DNA of 64,000 nucleotides. It comes from Pseudoduganella armeniaca. Its GTDB lineage: Bacteria; Pseudomonadota; Gammaproteobacteria; Burkholderiales; Burkholderiaceae_D. Under the pieces are notes generated by a model. It was given only the letters and a program-made list of their open reading frames with translations, did no database searches and had not been told where the DNA came from. Positions 49,878 through 58,569 of this stretch are shown here, piece after piece; position 1 is the first letter of the stretch; the number at the start of each line of letters is the position of its first letter. The translations under genes and the position numbers were made by a program. The stretch covers positions 4,526,001 through 4,590,000 of the forward strand of contig NZ_CP028324.1 of assembly GCF_003028855.1 (NCBI RefSeq), written 5' to 3'.

Positions 49878-51071
49878 ATGAAAATCGAAAACCCCAACCC
49901 GATCCAGTGGCGCTTTTCCGAGCGTGCCGCCCAGCTGCAAAGCTCCTTCATCCGCGAGATCCTGAAGATCACGCAGCAGCCCGAGATCATCTCGTTCGCG
50001 GGCGGCCTGCCATCGCCGGCGACCTTCCCCGTCGACGTGATGAAGAGCGCCTACGACAAGGTACTGTCCACCACCGGCAAGACCGCGCTGCAGTACGGCC
50101 CGACCGACGGCTACATGCCGCTGCGCCAGTGGATCGCCGACTCGCTGTCGGTGAACGGCGCCAAGATCGTGCCGGAACAGGTGCTGATGGTGTCGGGCTC
50201 GCAGCAGGCGCTGGACCTGTTGGGCAAGGTGCTGATCGACGAAGGCAGCCGCGTGCTGGTCGAGACGCCGAGCTACCTGGGCGCGCTGCAGGCGTTTTCC
50301 GTCTACCGTCCCGAGTTCAAGTCGGTGCTGACCGACGACCATGGCCTGGTGCCGTCGTCGCTGGCGCCGGTCGCCGAAGGCGCGCGCCTGCTGTACGCGC
50401 TGCCGAACTTCCAGAACCCGACCGGCCGCACGCTGTCCGTCGAGCGCCGCCTGGAACTGGTCGAGACCTGCGCCCGCCTGGGCCTGCCGCTGATCGAGGA
50501 CGATCCGTACGGCGCGCTGTCGTACAAGGGCGAGCCGCTGCCGAAGATGGTGGCGATGAACCCGGAAGGCGTGATCTACATGGGCTCCTTCTCGAAGGTG
50601 CTGACGCCGGGCATCCGCCTGGGCTACGTGGTGGCCCCGCTGCCGCTGGTGCGCCGCCTGGAACTGGCCAAGCAGGCCGCCGACCTGCACACCGCGCAGC
50701 TGACGCAGATGGTCGTGCACGAAGTGGTCAAGGACGGCTTCCTGGACCAGCACATCCCGACCATCCGCGACCTGTACGGCAACCAGTGCCAGGTCATGCT
50801 GGAAGCGATGGCCGAGCACTTCCCAGCCAGCGCCACCTGGACCAAGCCGGAAGGCGGCATGTTCATCTGGGTCACGCTGCCCAAGCACATCAACGCGATG
50901 GAACTGCTGGACGAAGCCATCAAGGAAAAGGTCGCGTTCGTGCCGGGCGCGCCGTTCTACGCCAACGAGCCGGAAACCAACACGCTGCGCCTGTCGTTCG
51001 TGACGGTGCCGCCGGAGCGCATCCGCCAGGGCATCGCGATCCTGGGCAAGCTGATCGCCGCGCGCCTGTAA
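49878..51071 (+). CDS. PLP-dependent aminotransferase (2-aminoadipate/LysN-like)
   Basis: The enzyme has 397 residues. The fold-type I core shows IISFAGGLPSPATFPVD, LQYGPTDGYMPLRQWI, VSGSQQALDLLGKVL, ALPNFQNPTGRTLS, the Asp in LIEDDPYGALSY and the PLP Lys in MGSFSKVLTPGIRLGYV. This is the LysN/KAT-II-like group that uses alpha-aminoadipate or aromatic and branched amino acids with 2-oxoglutarate. The exact substrate is not determined. Kynurenine aminotransferase activity is conceivable, but the kyn genes are 24 kb away. GAGAGAGA is upstream. Confidence 0.92.
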   Translation: MKIENPNPIQWRFSERAAQLQSSFIREILKITQQPEIISFAGGLPSPATFPVDVMKSAYDKVLSTTGKTALQYGPTDGYMPLRQWIADSLSVNGAKIVPEQVLMVSGSQQALDLLGKVLIDEGSRVLVETPSYLGALQAFSVYRPEFKSVLTDDHGLVPSSLAPVAEGARLLYALPNFQNPTGRTLSVERRLELVETCARLGLPLIEDDPYGALSYKGEPLPKMVAMNPEGVIYMGSFSKVLTPGIRLGYVVAPLPLVRRLELAKQAADLHTAQLTQMVVHEVVKDGFLDQHIPTIRDLYGNQCQVMLEAMAEHFPASATWTKPEGGMFIWVTLPKHINAMELLDEAIKEKVAFVPGAPFYANEPETNTLRLSFVTVPPERIRQGIAILGKLIAARL

Positions 51072-51092
51072 TACGCGCTCGCGTCGCTGCCA

Positions 51093-51125
51093 ACCCTCCC
51101 GGCCTGGTGGCCCGGAGGGTTTTTT
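51093..51125 (+). terminator. Rho-independent terminator of the aminotransferase gene
   Basis: ACCCTCCCGGCC / GGCCCGGAGGGT pairs with one mismatch around TGGT, followed by TTTTTT. It lies 22 bp past the stop. Confidence 0.9.
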
Positions 51126-51300
51126 GTTGGCGGCGGCAAGGAGACCCGTGGTGTCAGGCGGCCGTTATCTCGGCGCTAACGACATCTGCTCAACAGTCAC
51201 ATGAACCGTCTTATTTCCGCGAATTACCGATGGTTTTCTCCAATTACTAGTTGCTTAAAGGTATTATCTGGACAGATAGATTACCTTGGATGAAAGCCCG

Positions 51301-52662
51301 ATGACTCCAGGCAGCACCGGTCTCTCCGCGCGCCGCGACGCCGCGGTCTTGATTGTCGACGACGCCCCGGACAGCCTGTCCGCGCTGCGCAGGCAGATGG
51401 TCGAGCAGGGTTACCAGACCTTCGTCGCCAGCACGGGTGAGCGGGCGCTGGACCTGGCGCGGCGCGTGCATCCCGACCTGATCCTGCTCGACATCGTGAT
51501 GCCTGGCATGGACGGCTTCGAGACCTGCCGCCAGCTCAAGGCGCATCCGGTCACCCAGCGCATCCCCGTCATCTTCATGAGCGCACGTACGGCAACGGAC
51601 GACGTCGTGGCGGGCTTCGACCTTGGCGCGGTGGACTACATCGGCAAGCCGCTGCGCATGCCGGAAGTGTGCGCGCGGGTGCGCACCCAGCTGTCGATCC
51701 GCGCCAGCGCCGAGACCCAGCACGAACAGGCCGAGCGCCTGCGCACGATCGTCAACAACATGGCGGAAGGCCTGTTGATCATCGAGGCCAGCGGGCGCAT
51801 CCAGTTCACCAACCCGGCCTGCGACCAGTACCTGGGCTACGCGCCCGAGGAGCTGGCCGGGCGCTACATCTCCGACCTGCTCAATCCCCTGGTGGCGCAG
51901 GAATACCTGGAGTATTTCTCGCGCTACGCGGCCAATCCGGAAACGGCGCACAGCCACGGCACGCGCGAAGTCATCATCCGCCACAAGCTGGGCCAGTCGG
52001 TCTGCATGGACCTGACCCTGACGCCGATGTTCCTGCGCCAGCCGCTGTTCATCGGCCTGCTGCACGACATCACGCACCACAAGCTCTCGGAGGATGCGCT
52101 GCAGCGCGCCGCGATGGTCGATCCGTTGACGAAGATCGCCAACCGGCGTCACTTCGACAGCTTCCTGGAAAAAGAATGGCAGCGTGCCACGCGCACGGGC
52201 GCGCCGCTGTCGCTGGTGGTGCTGGACGTCGATCACTTCAAACTGTACAACGACACGCTGGGCCATGCCGCCGGCGACGTCTGCCTGCAGCAGGTGGCGC
52301 AGGGCATCGACGGACATGCGTTGCGCGGCACCGACCTGGCCGCGCGCTACGGCGGCGAGGAGTTCGTGCTGCTGTTCGCGGAAACGGACGCCAACGCCGC
52401 CGCCGCGTTGGCCGAATCGGTGCGCGCGCACATCGAGGCGCTGCAACTGCCCCACCCGCGCTCGCCCACCTCGCCGTGGATCACGGTCAGCATCGGCGTG
52501 GCGACCATGACGCCGCGGCAGAACGACCGCATCGAGTCGCTGTTCGTGGCGGCGGACCGGGCCATGTATGCGGCCAAGGAGGAAGGGCGCAACCGGGTGC
52601 GGGTCAACGCTGGGCTGACCAGCGGCGCATCGGGCTTGGGGTCTGTCTCTGCAAGGGACTGA
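51301..52662 (+). CDS. Diguanylate cyclase, REC-PAS-GGDEF
   Basis: The protein has 453 residues from ATG at 51301; a TTG at 51286 in frame is the alternative. The N-terminal receiver has its phospho-Asp in LILLDIVMPGMDGF, and the PAS domain is at about 140-260 (ERLRTIVNNMAEGLLIIEASGRIQFTN). The GGDEF domain has DPLTKIANRRHFD, DVDHFKLYNDTLGH, and the active site GGEEF with an inhibitory RxxD site (RGTD) five residues before it. It makes c-di-GMP from GTP under control of a kinase. The last ten residues (SGLGSVSARD) are encoded by a family-B repeat that supplies the stop. Confidence 0.93.
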   Translation: MTPGSTGLSARRDAAVLIVDDAPDSLSALRRQMVEQGYQTFVASTGERALDLARRVHPDLILLDIVMPGMDGFETCRQLKAHPVTQRIPVIFMSARTATDDVVAGFDLGAVDYIGKPLRMPEVCARVRTQLSIRASAETQHEQAERLRTIVNNMAEGLLIIEASGRIQFTNPACDQYLGYAPEELAGRYISDLLNPLVAQEYLEYFSRYAANPETAHSHGTREVIIRHKLGQSVCMDLTLTPMFLRQPLFIGLLHDITHHKLSEDALQRAAMVDPLTKIANRRHFDSFLEKEWQRATRTGAPLSLVVLDVDHFKLYNDTLGHAAGDVCLQQVAQGIDGHALRGTDLAARYGGEEFVLLFAETDANAAAALAESVRAHIEALQLPHPRSPTSPWITVSIGVATMTPRQNDRIESLFVAADRAMYAAKEEGRNRVRVNAGLTSGASGLGSVSARD

Positions 52663-53645
52663 CCCCGGTTTTCATCCTGACGCGTGCGCCGCCGATGAAA
52701 ACCAGGGTCAGTCCCAAAGGGACAGACCCTAAACCTGATGAGGCAAGGGCTGCTCAAGCAAACTTCAGGGCCTGGCAACGATAGCGGCTGCAGACCCTGG
52801 TAGTTGGCAGCAACCCACGGTGACAGGCACCTGTTTGCGGGTCTCCGACCCGCAAACAGGTGCCTGTCACCCGGGGTCCGCTAGCGCCGCGGATAACCAG
52901 CGTCGCATCAGGCTTGGGGTCTGTCCCTGCAAGGGACTGACCCCGGTTTTCATCCTGACGCGTGCGCCGCCGATGAAAACCAGGGTCGGTCCCGAAGGGA
53001 CAGACCCTAAACCTGATGAGGCAAGGGCTGCTCAAGCAAACTTTAGGGCCTGGTAACGATAGCGGCTGCAGACCCTAGTAGTTGGCACCAGGGGTCCGCT
53101 ACCGCCGCGGATAACCAGCGTCGTATCAGGCTTGGGGTCTGTCCCTGCAAGGGACTGACCCCGGTTTTCATCCTGACGCGTGCGCCGCCGATGAAAACCA
53201 GGGTCAGTCCCGAAGGGACAGACCCTAACCCTGATGAGGCAAGGGCTGCTCAAGCAAACTTCAGGGCCTGGTAACGATAGCGGTTGCAGACCCTGGTAGT
53301 TGGCAGCAACCCACGGTGACAGGCACCTGTTTGCGGGTCTCCGACCCGCAAACAGGTGCCTGTCACCCGGGGTCCGCTAGCGCCGCGGATAACCAGCGTC
53401 GCATCAGGCTTGGGGTCTGTCCCTGCAAGGGACTGACCCCGGTTTTCATCCTGACGCGTGCGCCGCCGATGAAAACCAGGGTCAGTCCCAAAGGGACAGA
53501 CCCTAAACCTGATGAGGCAAGGGCTGCTCAAGCAAACTTCAGGGCCTGGTAACGATAGCGGCTGCAGACCCTGGTAGTTGGCAGCAACCCACGGTGACAG
53601 GCACCTGTTTGCGGGTCTCCGACCCGCAAACAGGTGCCTGTCACC
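52634..53645. repeat. Tandem array of four units with family-B and family-C palindromes
   Basis: Family-B elements start at 52634, 52912, 53130 and 53408, so the steps are 278, 218 and 278 bp. Each unit holds B, a spacer GATGAGGCAAGGGCTGCTCA..., CAGACCCTGGTAGTTGGCA, and then a 53-bp family-C hairpin (52819, 53315, 53593). The second unit lacks the hairpin and about 60 bp with it. Copies differ by only a few bases. The array fills the gap between two convergent genes. ORFs inside it are only translations of repeats. Confidence 0.95.
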
Positions 53646-53653
53646 AGGGGTCC

Positions 53654-55225
53654 CTACCGCCGCGGGTAATCGGTGATCTCGGCAATCTCCTCGTACAACG
53701 GCCGCAGCTGCCGGTACATCTTCAGGTACACGCGCCGGTACAGCTGGTCGTAGACGCGGACATTGGCGGCGATCGGCTGGAACACCCGGCCCGGGCGCGT
53801 CATCGCCGCGATCGCCGTGGCGAAATCCGGCTGCAAGCCGATACCCACCGCCGCCGCGATGGCCGCACCCAGGCCGGATGTCTCGTACACGTGGGCGCGC
53901 GCGGCCGGCAGCCCGAAGATGTCGGCCGTCAGCTGCATCGCCGCGTCGCTCTGCGAACCGCCGCCGGCCACCCGCAGCTGCGTGACCGGCGTGCCGCTGC
54001 GCCGCTCGATCCGCTCCCGGCCCTCGCGCAGCGCGTAGGCCAGCCCTTCCAGGATCGCGCGGTACATGTGCGCGCGCGTGTGGATGTCGCCGAAGCCGAT
54101 CATCGCGCCCTTCGCTTCCGGCCCCGGAATCCGTACGCCCGGACTCCAGTACGGCTGCAGCATCAACCCCATCGAGCCGGGCGGCACGGCGTTGACCAGC
54201 TCGTCGAACAGCACTTCCGGCGCGGTGCCGCTTTCGGTGGCCAGCGCCTGCTCGCGGTCACCGAACTGCTCCTTGAACCAGTTGACCATCCAGAACCCGC
54301 GGAAGATCTGTACCTCAGTGCTGTAGGCGCCTGGGATCGCGGCCGGATAGGGTGGGATGAACGGCGTCACCTCGACATACTTCGTGCCGGTCGTGTTGAT
54401 CGTCGCCGTGGTGCCGTAGCTGAGGCAACCGATGTGCGGCGCCAGGCAGCCGGCGCCGATCACCTCGCAGGCCTTGTCGGCCGCCGCCGCGATCACCGGC
54501 AACCCGGCCGGGATGCCGGTCAGTTGCGCCGCCGCGTCCGTGACGGCGCCGATCGGCGTCCCCGGCGTCACCAGCTCGGGCAGCATGTCCGGCCGCAGCG
54601 CCAGCGCCTGCCACTTCCAGTCGCGCGCGCCGGCCCAGCGGTGGCGCTTGTAGTCGAACGGCACGTAGGCCACCTGCGAACCGGTGGAATCGACATATTT
54701 CCCGGTCAGGCAGAAGTTCAGGTAGCCGGACAACAGCAGGAACTTGCGGGTCTTTTGCCAGACCTCCGGCTGGTGCGCGGAGATCCAGTTGATTTCCGCC
54801 TCGCGCTGGAAATACGCCAGCGTGCTGTCCACGCGGGCGAGCCGGAACGCGGTACGCCACAGCGCGCCCACGCGCGGCACGCTGTCCGTGCGGCGCTGAT
54901 CCAGCCAGGTGATGGCGGGCCTCAGGGGGCGGCCGTCGGCATCGACGTTGACCACGGTGCCGCGCTGTGTCGTCACCGCCACGGCGGCGATATGCTGTCG
55001 CAGCGTGGGCTGTTCGGCCCACAGCCGCTGGCAGGCCGCGCACACGGCCTGCCAGTAGCCTTCGGCCTTGTGCTCGGCCCAGCCGGGATGGTCGGAATAA
55101 TAGGCCTGCAAATGCACCTGGGCCTTGGCGACCAGGTTGCCGCGCAGGTCGAACAGCAGCGCGCGCACGCTCTGCGTACCGTTGTCGATCGACAGCAAGT
55201 ATGGGGGCGAATGCGGTTCAGGCAT
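53654..55225 (-). CDS. FGGY-family carbohydrate/polyol kinase
   Basis: The protein has 523 residues. ATG at 55225 overlaps the upstream gene's end by eight bases. The ATP-binding beginning LLSIDNGTQSVRALLFDLRGNLV and the late FGGY region RVAGGGSQSDAAMQLTADIFG are intact, with ISYGTTATINTT-like phosphate-loop residues between. The family phosphorylates glycerol, xylulose, ribulose, erythritol and similar compounds. The neighbour is GlpD-like, so glycerol or another polyol is the leading guess. The 3' end of the gene borders the repeat array, whose units carry a worn copy of its last 18 bases. Confidence 0.9.
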   Translation of the reverse strand: MPEPHSPPYLLSIDNGTQSVRALLFDLRGNLVAKAQVHLQAYYSDHPGWAEHKAEGYWQAVCAACQRLWAEQPTLRQHIAAVAVTTQRGTVVNVDADGRPLRPAITWLDQRRTDSVPRVGALWRTAFRLARVDSTLAYFQREAEINWISAHQPEVWQKTRKFLLLSGYLNFCLTGKYVDSTGSQVAYVPFDYKRHRWAGARDWKWQALALRPDMLPELVTPGTPIGAVTDAAAQLTGIPAGLPVIAAAADKACEVIGAGCLAPHIGCLSYGTTATINTTGTKYVEVTPFIPPYPAAIPGAYSTEVQIFRGFWMVNWFKEQFGDREQALATESGTAPEVLFDELVNAVPPGSMGLMLQPYWSPGVRIPGPEAKGAMIGFGDIHTRAHMYRAILEGLAYALREGRERIERRSGTPVTQLRVAGGGSQSDAAMQLTADIFGLPAARAHVYETSGLGAAIAAAVGIGLQPDFATAIAAMTRPGRVFQPIAANVRVYDQLYRRVYLKMYRQLRPLYEEIAEITDYPRR

Positions 55226-56825
55226 AGGCGGCGGCGTCCGTCGGTGCGGCCGGCAGGCCGTAGTGGCGTTCGCACAGCGCCAGGTAGGCGGCCGTCTCGG
55301 CTGCCCAGCGGGCATCGCTCCAGCCCAGCTCCGGCTGGCAGATGGCGCGCACGCGCTCCAGCAGGTGGCGCCCGCCGCCGCGCGTCAGGATGCCGATGCG
55401 GGTACGCCGCAGCAGCAGGTCGTCCAGGTGCTGCACGGCCTCGTGGCGGGCTGCCCAGCGCAGCTCCGCCCACGGCGTTTGGGTGCCGGGCACCAGCGCC
55501 AGCTCGTCCTCGTGCGCCGCGTCGATCAGCGCCGCCGCGTCGCGGCCATGGCGCCCGGCCAGCCGCTGCGCCTGGCCGGGCGGCAGGCGGCGGTCGTACG
55601 GCGGCGGCACCGGCGCCAGGATCGGCACGGGCGCCAGGCTGTCGTGCCAGCCGGGCAGCAGCGGCCGGATGGCGCGCAGCGCGTCCAGCGCGATCACGCG
55701 AAACGTCGTCAGCTTGCCGCCCGTGACGGTCAGCAGGCCATCCTCCAGCCACAGCGCGTGGTCGCGCGCTTCCTTCGACGGGTCGGCCTGGCCCGAATCG
55801 ATCACCGGCCGCACGCCGGCAAACGTGGCGATGACGTCGTCCGCGCCCAGGTCCAGCGCGGGGAACTGGCAGCGCAATGCCGCCAGCAGGTAGTCCAGCT
55901 CGCGCGGCGTGATGGCGGCCTCGCGCGCCAGGTCGGCGCCATGGTCGATGTCGGTGGTGCCGACCAGGGTCGCGCCCTCCCACGGGAACGCGAACACCGG
56001 ACGCCCGTCTTGCGGATGCATCAGGCTGACCGCCTGCGCCAGCGGCAGGCGCCAGGCCGGCAGCACCAGGTGGCTGCCGCGCAAAGGCCGCAGGCGCATG
56101 CCGCCGGTCGCCGCGCGCAGGCCGTCGGCCCAGGCGCCGGTGGCGCTGATCGCCACGCGCGCCGCGACCCGGTGCGCCGTGCCGTCCAGTGCATCCTGCA
56201 GCAGCGCACCGGTGACGTGGCCGCCGGCGCGCAGCAAGCGCTCCACGCCCAGGTAATTGACGGCCACGCCGCCGTACGAGCGGGCTTCCCGCAGCACACG
56301 CAGCACCAGGCGCGCGTCGTCGGTCTTGGCGTCGGTGTAGCACATGCCGCCTTGCAGACCGACCGTGTCGGCGTTCGGCACCAGCGCCAGGAAGTCGTCG
56401 CGGCCGACGTAATGGCGGGCCCGCTGGCCCGCCATGCGGTCGTAGATGGCAAGGCCCAGCAGGAAGGCATGGCGGCCCGGCTTGCGGCCGACGTAATCGC
56501 CGAACGCGAAGCTCTGCGGTTCCACCAGCCCGGCCGCGTCGCGCAGCAGCGCCTCGCGCTCGCGTACCGATTCCCGCGTCAGGGCGAAGCGGCCTTCCTT
56601 CAGGTAGCGCAGGCCGCCGTGCACCAGCTTCGAGGAGCGGCTCGACGTGCCCCAGGCGAAGTCGCGCTGCTCCACCAGCAGCGCCTTCAGCCCGCGCCGC
56701 GCGGCTTCCAGCAGGATGCCGGCGCCGGTGATGCCGCCACCCACCACCAGCACGTCCCATGGCTGCGCCAGCAGCTGCGCCAGGCCGGCGCGGCCGCCCG
56801 GCTGCCAGTGCGTCGCGGCCATCAT
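55218..56825 (-). CDS. GlpD-like FAD-dependent glycerol-3-phosphate dehydrogenase/oxidase
   Basis: The protein has 535 residues. ATG at 56825 (or the adjacent ATG 56822) overlaps the upstream stop in ATGATG. The N-terminal FAD site is WDVLVVGGGITGAGILLEAARRG. Other DAO-family motifs are TSSRSSKLVHGGLRYL, GSHLVLP, GTTDIDHGAD and LLTVTGGKLTTFRVIA. GlpD oxidises sn-glycerol-3-phosphate to DHAP and passes electrons to quinone. Because it lies between a FGGY kinase and an AGPS-like enzyme, and is not in a glpFK cluster, it may use a related polyol phosphate. Confidence 0.88.
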   Translation of the reverse strand: MMAATHWQPGGRAGLAQLLAQPWDVLVVGGGITGAGILLEAARRGLKALLVEQRDFAWGTSSRSSKLVHGGLRYLKEGRFALTRESVREREALLRDAAGLVEPQSFAFGDYVGRKPGRHAFLLGLAIYDRMAGQRARHYVGRDDFLALVPNADTVGLQGGMCYTDAKTDDARLVLRVLREARSYGGVAVNYLGVERLLRAGGHVTGALLQDALDGTAHRVAARVAISATGAWADGLRAATGGMRLRPLRGSHLVLPAWRLPLAQAVSLMHPQDGRPVFAFPWEGATLVGTTDIDHGADLAREAAITPRELDYLLAALRCQFPALDLGADDVIATFAGVRPVIDSGQADPSKEARDHALWLEDGLLTVTGGKLTTFRVIALDALRAIRPLLPGWHDSLAPVPILAPVPPPYDRRLPPGQAQRLAGRHGRDAAALIDAAHEDELALVPGTQTPWAELRWAARHEAVQHLDDLLLRRTRIGILTRGGGRHLLERVRAICQPELGWSDARWAAETAAYLALCERHYGLPAAPTDAAAYA

Positions 56826-58438
56826 GCCGGCTCCGTCACGAGCTTGCCGGGATTGAGCATGCCGTCCGGGTCGAAGTGGCGCAGCATGGCGCGGATCGCC
56901 GCCAGCCCTTCCGTGCCCTTCTCGGCCGCCAGGTAAGGCGCGTGGTCGGTGCCCACGCCGTGCTGGTGGCTGATGGTGCCGCCGTTGGCGACGATCGCGG
57001 CGCTGACGGCGCCCTTCAGCGCGCGCCAGCGCGCCATGTCGGTGTCGAAGTCGCCCGCCAGGCGGTAGACGAACGTGCTGTACACGCTGGCCCCCTGCGG
57101 ATACAAATGCGACAGGTGGGTGTAGGCATGCACGGCCTCGCCGCAGCCGGCCAGCGCCTGCGCGGCGGCCGCCTCGACGGCCTGCATCGTCGGCGTCACG
57201 CGCGGCCAGTCCACCGCCGTCTCCACCGTGTCGATGGCGTAGCCGTGCTGCCAGGCGGCGTTGCGCAGGTAGACGTTGCGGAAGCGCCCCTGGCGCCATT
57301 TGTCGCCCAGCTTGCGGCCCACGTGGCGGCCACGCCGCGCGCGGCAGCTCGCCAGCGCCGCCGCCAGCGCGCCGCGCGCCTGGGCGCGCGTGCCGCTGAC
57401 GCCGATCAGCAGCATGCACTTGCCTTCGCCGCAGCCGCGCACGCGCAGCCAGCGCTCGAGCAGGCCGACCAGGCGGCGGTGCCCGGCCAGCGCCAGCATC
57501 GTCACCGTCTCGGTGGGGTTGGACAGGCGCAGCAGCGACAGCCCGGCGCGCGCCTGCGCCAGCGCGCGGGCGGCCGCGATGCCCTCCTCCCAAGTCGGGA
57601 AGAACACGGCATGGAAGGCCTCGTACTCGGGCGCCGGCGAGACCCGCACGGTGGCTTCGGTCACGATGCCGAGCCGGCCCTCGGACCCCAGCACGATCTC
57701 GCGCAGGTCGGTGCCGGCGGCGGATGCCGGGAAGGCCGGAATCCGCAGCGTGCCGCGCGGGGTCTCGACGACACCGCCGGCAAACAGCTGCTCGATGCGG
57801 CCATAGCGCAGCGACTGCTGGCCGGAGGAGCGCGTGGCGATCCAGCCGCCCAAGGTGGAATACTCGAACGACTGCGGATAGTGACCCAGCACGCAGCCGT
57901 GCGCGCGCAGCTGCGCTTCCAGGTCGGGCCCGAACACGCCGGCGCCGAACGTGGCCAGTTGCGCTTCGCGGTCCAGGTGCACCAGCTGCGCCAGGCGCGC
58001 CAGCGAGATCGTCAGCACGGGCCGCGCGGCCGGTTGCGCCGTCACGTGGCCGGCCACGCTGGTGCCGCCGCCGTAGGGGATGACGGTGACGCGCTGGGCC
58101 CGCGCCCAGTCCAGCAGCGCGCGCACGTCCGCGCCGCATTCCGGGAAGGCGACGCCGTCCGGCGCCGTGCCGATGCAGCCGTAGCGCAGGCGCAACCAGT
58201 CGGGCAGGCTCTGGCCCAGCGCGTGGCGCACCCGGGTGGGCGCGTCCGTGTGCAGCGCCATGCCCGCGGGCGGCTGCAGGCCGGCCAGGCGCGACGGCGC
58301 CAGGGCCGCGCACGCGGCCGCGAACGGTGCGTCCGCGAACGGCGCGCCGGCCCCGATCCGGTCCGCCAGGAAGCCCAGCGCCCCCTCATGCAGCGGATAT
58401 GCGACGCTTTCGTCGCCCCAGCCATTCCACCTGCGCAT
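56822..58438 (-). CDS. FAD-binding oxidase, alkyl-DHAP synthase-like
   Basis: The protein has 538 residues. The N-terminus RRWNGWGDES is typical of bacterial homologues of alkylglycerone-phosphate synthase. The PCMH-type FAD domain shows TVIPYGGGTSVAGHV and ILGSEGRLGIVTEATVRV. The C-terminal cap ends in the His-rich motif GGTISHQHGVGTDHA, matching the catalytic HHHG region of AGPS. Such bacterial enzymes are mostly annotated only as FAD-binding oxidoreductases. It is first in an operon with the GlpD-like and kinase genes and divergent from an AraC regulator (131 bp). Confidence 0.86.
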   Translation of the reverse strand: MRRWNGWGDESVAYPLHEGALGFLADRIGAGAPFADAPFAAACAALAPSRLAGLQPPAGMALHTDAPTRVRHALGQSLPDWLRLRYGCIGTAPDGVAFPECGADVRALLDWARAQRVTVIPYGGGTSVAGHVTAQPAARPVLTISLARLAQLVHLDREAQLATFGAGVFGPDLEAQLRAHGCVLGHYPQSFEYSTLGGWIATRSSGQQSLRYGRIEQLFAGGVVETPRGTLRIPAFPASAAGTDLREIVLGSEGRLGIVTEATVRVSPAPEYEAFHAVFFPTWEEGIAAARALAQARAGLSLLRLSNPTETVTMLALAGHRRLVGLLERWLRVRGCGEGKCMLLIGVSGTRAQARGALAAALASCRARRGRHVGRKLGDKWRQGRFRNVYLRNAAWQHGYAIDTVETAVDWPRVTPTMQAVEAAAAQALAGCGEAVHAYTHLSHLYPQGASVYSTFVYRLAGDFDTDMARWRALKGAVSAAIVANGGTISHQHGVGTDHAPYLAAEKGTEGLAAIRAMLRHFDPDGMLNPGKLVTEPA

Positions 58439-58569
58439 TTCGTCGTCTCCCTGTCACGTACGGGCGCTATACTCGGCAACGCCCTGTTATTGTCTATCCG
58501 TCGACGATCGCCATTCGATCGCCCAGGATGGCAGATTACGTCCACAGTCCTTGCCGGTCTTGCGCTTTC

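Noticed and set aside
52754..53552. Several 73-93 codon frames inside the tandem array, on both strands
   Set aside because: They are near-identical translations of palindromes, have no ribosome sites, and repeat with the array period.
52634..53645. CRISPR array
   Set aside because: Units are 218-278 bp, the spacers are themselves repeated, the repeats are long nested palindromes, and there are no cas genes.
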